From positions 743,440 through 807,439 of the forward strand of contig MKVW01000003.1 of NCBI GenBank assembly GCA_001898965.1: a DNA stretch of 64,000 bases, in the 5' to 3' direction. This document shows positions 60,373-64,000 of this stretch, piece after piece (positions within the stretch are counted from its first letter, which is position 1; every line of letters starts with the position of its first letter). Source of the DNA: Rhizobiales bacterium 62-17. Its GTDB lineage: Bacteria; Pseudomonadota; Alphaproteobacteria; Rhizobiales; Beijerinckiaceae. Made by a program: the position numbers and the translations under genes. The notes below the pieces were generated by a model, which made no database searches, had not been told where the DNA came from, and worked only from the letters and a program-made list of their open reading frames with translations.

Positions 60373-61376
60373 GTTGCGGTCGATCCTCGTACGACCAAGG
60401 TGGGCCGGCATGAGCGCACGTCCGCTCCTGCCGGCGCTTTGCCGCCGATCCGATCGAGGATCAGTGTTTCCGCCGCCTCGACCATTTCGTCCACCGGCAA
60501 TTGCACGGCGGTGAGAGACGGCGACAGCAAACGACACCAGACCGGATCTCCATAGCCGATGACGGCCAATTCGCTTGGAATGGTCAAGCCCGCGGCCTGA
60601 ATGGCGCCCAGGCCACCGATGGTCAGCTCGGAACTGCCGATGATGAGCGCCGTCGGCGCCGGCGACACGGCGAGAAGGCGAGCGACGCTATCGGATCCGA
60701 ATGTCTGCCGCGGCGAAACCAGCGCCAGATAACGTTCATCGACGGCGAGGCCTGCGGCCACATGCGCTTCCAGATAACCGTTCAGCCGCGCCTGCCCGAC
60801 GTTGATGTCCTTGCGCGTGCCGACATAGCCGATGCGCTTGTGCCCCTGCGCCAACAGATGTTCGGTGGCCTCCCGCATGGCGCGCGTGTCATCCATGCGC
60901 ACGATATCGCCCGAGAGCTTGGGCGATTGCCGCACGAATTGCACTGTCGGCACGGGCGCCAGCAGTTTCGCTGTTGTATCCAGCAGTTCCGGCGTCGGCG
61001 TGATCAAAACTCCCGCCACGCGCGCTTCCATCAGCGCGCGCACCTGCCGGTATTCGACTTCGGGATGATCGTCCGTATTGACGAGCACCATCTGGAAGCC
61101 GGCGCGATTGCAACGCTCGGCCAAGGCGCGCGCCACGGCGCTGTAGAAATCATTGCGGATATCGGGGATCGCCAGCCCGATGAGCGCATTATGGTTGTAG
61201 CGCATGGCGCGGGCCGAAGCATTGGCGACATAGCCAAGCCGCAGGGCCGCTTGCCGGACCTGATGCTTGGTCTCCTCCGAAATGTTCGGATTGTCGTTCA
61301 GCGCTCGGGAGACGGTCGAATGATCGATCCCAAGGTGAACGGCGATGTCCTTGATCGTGGTCCGCCGCTGATGCAT
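60369..61376 (-). CDS. LacI family transcriptional regulator
   Basis: A 335-residue repressor. The helix-turn-helix with hinge is TTIKDIAVHLGIDHSTVSRA, then NISEETKHQVRQAALRLGY and ANASARAMRYN. The sugar-binding-like domain starts ALIGLAIPDIRNDF. A TTG at 61400 is in frame, but the ATG at 61376 starts typical sequence. It is divergent from the ketopantoate-reductase-like and tartrate-dehydratase genes and probably represses them. Confidence 0.9.
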   Translation of the reverse strand: MHQRRTTIKDIAVHLGIDHSTVSRALNDNPNISEETKHQVRQAALRLGYVANASARAMRYNHNALIGLAIPDIRNDFYSAVARALAERCNRAGFQMVLVNTDDHPEVEYRQVRALMEARVAGVLITPTPELLDTTAKLLAPVPTVQFVRQSPKLSGDIVRMDDTRAMREATEHLLAQGHKRIGYVGTRKDINVGQARLNGYLEAHVAAGLAVDERYLALVSPRQTFGSDSVARLLAVSPAPTALIIGSSELTIGGLGAIQAAGLTIPSELAVIGYGDPVWCRLLSPSLTAVQLPVDEMVEAAETLILDRIGGKAPAGADVRSCRPTLVVRGSTAT

Positions 61377-61551
61377 CGCTTTCGACAGCCCTTCCCTCAA
61401 CGTGCTGCGCGCAGTCTGTATGCAATTTTATGATTAATGCTCTTATGGAGTGGAATTGCGCCGGTAAAGCCCGACTTTGCACAGATGACCCACATTCTAG
61501 GCGATCCTACCCACAAAGTGAGCAGTCATCTTCGCCAGCCCCCTCACGACC

Positions 61552-61580
61552 TTGACAACGCACACGTGTGCATTTCATAC
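61552..61580 (+). promoter_or_regulatory. Promoter with LacI-type operator in its spacer
   Basis: TTGACA at 61552-61557, a 17-base spacer, then a weak -10 (tcatac, 61575-61580). The spacer contains the perfect 12-base palindrome gcacacgtgtgc (61560-61571) with a central CG, as LacI-family sites have. It lies 93 bases upstream of the next start. In the rest of 61377-61672 no gene is seen. Confidence 0.68.
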
Positions 61581-61672
61581 CTCATGCAATGCATTTTGCG
61601 AAGCATGACGTCCTGGCGCCGCGTGCGCCGGAGAGAAAAGCTGCCGCCAAACCAATGGGCTGGAGATAAAAC

Positions 61673-62599
61673 ATGAAGATCGCCGTGGTCGGATGCGGTG
61701 CGATGGGATCGATTTACGCCGCCCTGCTGGCCAGCGCCGGTCACGAGGTCATCGCCGTCGATCGCAACGCCGATCAGGTGCGAGCGATCAACGAACGAGG
61801 CTTGCACGTGGAAGGCGCCAGCGGCGACCGCACCGTCCGTCTGCGCGCCTTGACCGATATCCCTGAAGAATCCGTGGATCTGGTGATCGTCGCCGTGAAA
61901 GCCGGACATGTCGACACGGTGCGCGCGCAGCTTTCGCGTCTACTGGCGCCGCAGACCATCGTGCTGACGATCCAGAATGGGCTTGGCAGCGCCCAAACGG
62001 TAGCCGAAGCTGTCGGTGCCGAGCGTCTCGCCGTGGGCATTGCCGGCGGCTTTGGCGCCATCCGGCGTGGTCCAGCCCATGTCTTTCACAACGGCATGGA
62101 GACGATCCGCATCGGCGCTTTTGACGGCCTCACCGAAGCCCGTCTTAGCCCCATCATCGATGCCTGGTCGAATGCCGGCTTCAAGACGGAATTTTCCAGC
62201 AATATCGTCGCCATGCAGTGGGAGAAGCTGATCTGCAACGTGGCCTACAGCGCCCCTTGCACGCTCACGGGCCTGACGGTCGGCGAAGTGATGGACGATC
62301 CTGACATGGGACCGGTCAGCCGGGAGGCGGCAACGGAAGCATGGAACATCGGCCTGGCCAATGGCGTGGCGATCAAGGTGAAAGATCCGGTGCAACACGC
62401 TTTGGCCTTCGGCCGCAGCGTACGCCATGCCAAACCGTCGATGCTGCAAGATCATGAGCAGCGGCGGGTCAGCGAGATCGACGTCATCAACGGCGCCGTA
62501 CCGCGCGAGGCCGCCAAGGTTGGTTTGAGTGCGCCCGTGAACATGGTGCTCACCCATCTCGTCAAGCAACGCGAGCGCGCCTTTGGCGGCCGGGAGTAA
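61673..62599 (+). CDS. Ketopantoate reductase (ApbA/PanE) family dehydrogenase
   Basis: A 308-residue NADPH-dependent 2-oxo/2-hydroxy acid dehydrogenase. The dinucleotide motif is VVGCGAMGSIYAALLASAGH (residues 5-24); IVAVKAGHVDTV and LTIQNGLGSAQTVAE follow; the catalytic Lys is in MQWEKLICNVAYS. True PanE makes pantoate, but its place before a tartrate-type dehydratase and under a LacI regulator suggests a catabolic role on a hydroxy or oxo diacid. It ends 7 bases before the next gene. Confidence 0.85.
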   Translation: MKIAVVGCGAMGSIYAALLASAGHEVIAVDRNADQVRAINERGLHVEGASGDRTVRLRALTDIPEESVDLVIVAVKAGHVDTVRAQLSRLLAPQTIVLTIQNGLGSAQTVAEAVGAERLAVGIAGGFGAIRRGPAHVFHNGMETIRIGAFDGLTEARLSPIIDAWSNAGFKTEFSSNIVAMQWEKLICNVAYSAPCTLTGLTVGEVMDDPDMGPVSREAATEAWNIGLANGVAIKVKDPVQHALAFGRSVRHAKPSMLQDHEQRRVSEIDVINGAVPREAAKVGLSAPVNMVLTHLVKQRERAFGGRE

Positions 62600-62606
62600 T
62601 GGCGCC

Positions 62607-63773
62607 ATGCGCATCGTTAATATCATCGAACGCAGCGTGCCGCTCGAAGGCGCGATCTCCAACGCGGTGGTCTCCTTCACCGATCACGACGTTTCGCTGG
62701 TGGCCGTGGTCAGCGACGTCATCCGCAACGGCCGCCCTGTCATCGGCTTCGGCTTCAATTCGATCGGCCGCTATGCGCAGCGCGGCATCCTGCGCGACCG
62801 TATCATCCCTCGCCTCAAGGCAGCCGCTCCGCATGCCCTGCTTGACGCCAGCGGCAAGGCTTTCGATCCGGCGAAAGTGCTCGCTTTGGCTTTGACCAAC
62901 GAGAAGCCCGGCGGCCATGGCGATCGTGCCGGCGCGATCGCCGCCGTCGAACTGGCCTTCTGGGATCTCAATGCCAAACTGGCCGATGAGCCGGCTTATC
63001 TGACGATCGCCCGCGCCGCCGGGCGATCCGAGGTGCAGCAGGCCGTGCCGGTTTATGCTGCTGGCGGCTATTATTATCCGCAAGGCAGCGGCAAGACCCT
63101 GACGGACGAATTACTCGGCTATCGCGACCAAGGTTTCGATGCCTTCAAGATCAAGATCGGCGGCGCGCCGATGGCAGCCGATCTGGCGCGGATCGAGGAA
63201 GCGCTTGTTATCGCCGGCAGCGGCAAACGCCTGTCGGTGGACGCCAACGGCCGCTTCGACATCGATGCGGCGCTCGCCTATGCCCGCGCCATCGAAGGTT
63301 ATGATCTGCGCTGGTATGAAGAGGTCGGCGACCCGCTTGACTATGACCTCAACCGTCAGCTCACCGAACTCTATACGCGCCCGGTCGCAACAGGCGAAAA
63401 CCTGTTCTCGCGGCAGGACGTGAAGAACCTGCTGCTGTTTGGCGGCCAGCGGCCGGGTCACGACATTTTCCAGATGGATGCCGGGCTCAGCTACGGCCTG
63501 ACCGAATACATGGCCATGCTTGATCTGCTCGAACAATCGGGCTTCGACCGCGCGCAGGCTTTCCCACATGGCGGCCATCTGATCAATCTGCATATCGCGG
63601 CAGGGCTTGGCCTCGGTGGCTGTGAAGCCTATCCCGGCGTCTTCCAGCCCTTCGGCGGCTATCCGTCCGCCTGCCCGGTTGGCGACGGCTGCGTGCGGCC
63701 GAGCGATGCGCCCGGCTTCGGCCTGGAGCAGAAGCCGGAGATCGCCGCCATCATCAAGACACTCTGCATCTAG
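62607..63773 (+). CDS. tarD: D-tartrate dehydratase-like enolase-superfamily enzyme
   Basis: A 388-residue enzyme of the mandelate racemase subgroup of the enolase superfamily. It closely resembles the Bradyrhizobium D-tartrate dehydratase, which makes oxaloacetate: shared blocks include VGYGFNS-like VIGFGFNSIGRY, NEKPGGHG, VYAAGGYYYP, YEEVGDPLDY and SYGLTEY. The base Lys183 (KIKIGGAP), metal ligands in VDANGRF, YEEVG and TGENLF, and His321 (FPHGGH) are all present. The ATG at 62607 is chosen; a TTG-type start at 62583 overlaps the preceding gene. Confidence 0.88.
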   Translation: MRIVNIIERSVPLEGAISNAVVSFTDHDVSLVAVVSDVIRNGRPVIGFGFNSIGRYAQRGILRDRIIPRLKAAAPHALLDASGKAFDPAKVLALALTNEKPGGHGDRAGAIAAVELAFWDLNAKLADEPAYLTIARAAGRSEVQQAVPVYAAGGYYYPQGSGKTLTDELLGYRDQGFDAFKIKIGGAPMAADLARIEEALVIAGSGKRLSVDANGRFDIDAALAYARAIEGYDLRWYEEVGDPLDYDLNRQLTELYTRPVATGENLFSRQDVKNLLLFGGQRPGHDIFQMDAGLSYGLTEYMAMLDLLEQSGFDRAQAFPHGGHLINLHIAAGLGLGGCEAYPGVFQPFGGYPSACPVGDGCVRPSDAPGFGLEQKPEIAAIIKTLCI

Positions 63774-63780
63774 ATGCTTA

Positions 63781-63836
63781 TTTTGACGCGTTTTCTTTAC
63801 GCGAACCGCGATCCACTTCGCTTGAAAACGCTATAG
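63781..63836. repeat. Dispersed repeat, partial second copy
   Basis: Starts ttttgacgcg and ends gaaaacgctatag, matching both ends of 24463-24517, with a different middle (acgcgaaccg, then cacttcgc). It lies directly after the tarD stop and before a convergent gene. The pattern recalls a short intergenic repeat of Hyphomicrobiales. Confidence 0.6.
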
Positions 63837-63840
63837 CCAT

Positions 63841-64000
63841 TCAGTGCTGCGGCAGCATGGTCATGCCTTCGGGCGCGCGCTTGGTGCGCGTCCATTCCTC
63901 CAGATAGCGCCAGGCATTGTCTTCGAGATGTTTGAGCGTTTTCGGATCGAAGGTCTCGCAAGTGATCTCGGTGCGATAGCCGTTCGGGTCGAAGAAATAG
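63841..64000 (-). CDS. VOC family protein, C-terminal part (truncated by window edge)
   Basis: The last 52 codons of a minus-strand gene. YFFDPNGYRTEITCETF is the metal-binding end of a vicinal-oxygen-chelate module, as in extradiol dioxygenases and glyoxalase-like proteins; the Glu in TEIT is the likely metal ligand. The remaining residues end in LEEWTRTKRAPEGMTMLPQH. The N-terminal part lies outside the window. It may belong to an aromatic-degradation operon beyond the edge. Confidence 0.78.
   Translation of the reverse strand, partial: YFFDPNGYRTEITCETFDPKTLKHLEDNAWRYLEEWTRTKRAPEGMTMLPQH

Noticed and set aside
1..64000. tRNA, rRNA, prophage, integrase or IS elements
   Set aside because: No cloverleaf-like sequence, rRNA stretch, transposase or integrase motif was found by reading; a dedicated search (tRNAscan-SE, Infernal) would be needed to exclude small RNAs.

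Overview
The window is high-GC, densely coded chromosomal DNA of an alphaproteobacterium, most likely of the order Hyphomicrobiales (Rhizobiales). The evidence is the run valS - popZ (DUF2497) - tolC - pcm, a BTLCP/LapG-type transglutaminase-like protease, a CioAB-type cytochrome bd oxidase, many catabolic regulators, and dispersed short repeats of a kind recalled from this order. The family placement (Beijerinckiaceae-like) is inference. No rRNA, tRNA, CRISPR array, insertion sequence or phage gene was seen.

Layout. 1-0.65 kb: the end of an unidentified gene, then mobA. 0.8-6.6 kb: a catabolic block on the minus strand with a MarR regulator, class II aldolase, 2-hydroxycarboxylate transporter, an alpha/beta hydrolase lacking its serine, a luciferase-like monooxygenase and an HSL-type esterase. 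6.9-14.4 kb: housekeeping genes on the minus strand (valS, popZ, tolC, pcm) and two secreted proteins. 14.8-20.3 kb: EcsC, a secreted protein, an ArsR-SRPBCC-DUF1801 operon with a clear operator, an EF-hand protein and an Mpl-like ligase. 20.7-22.9 kb: an ECF42-type sigma factor with its DGPF (YciI) partner and a DoxX gene, preceded by two matching promoters. 23-26 kb: small secreted proteins, an aldo/keto reductase, a repeat element, and a duplicated gene pair with similar structured leaders. 26-32 kb: photolyase, der, a YfgM-like protein, an MFS transporter with no good start codon, and an HtrA-like pseudoprotease. 32-40 kb: F420-reductase-like protein, orphan binding protein/cupin/LysR, a quinone reductase/MarR pair with palindromic operators, DUF72, DoxX, YffB. 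40.7-43.8 kb: cytochrome bd (two subunits plus a 43-residue DUF2474 peptide) and HdeD. 44-48 kb: phytase-like esterase, CynX-type MFS, membrane glycosyltransferase.

48.3-57.5 kb: nine genes on the plus strand that look like one uptake-and-degradation pathway: fused E1 alpha-beta dehydrogenase, three-part ABC importer, Rieske oxygenase, HpaI-type aldolase, SnoaL-like protein, IclR regulator and quinone oxidoreductase. The substrate is unknown. 57.5-59.1 kb: a MarR regulator and a second luciferase-like monooxygenase; a shared motif lies upstream of both. 59.4-64 kb: a tartrate-type cluster with a TctC binding protein, LacI regulator, ketopantoate-reductase-like dehydrogenase and an enolase-superfamily enzyme that closely resembles D-tartrate dehydratase. 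It ends with another repeat copy and a truncated VOC protein. A LacI-type palindrome sits in the spacer of the promoter that would drive the last two full genes.

Most product calls rest on recognised motifs. Start sites were chosen from Shine-Dalgarno (SD) spacing and from where conserved sequence begins.
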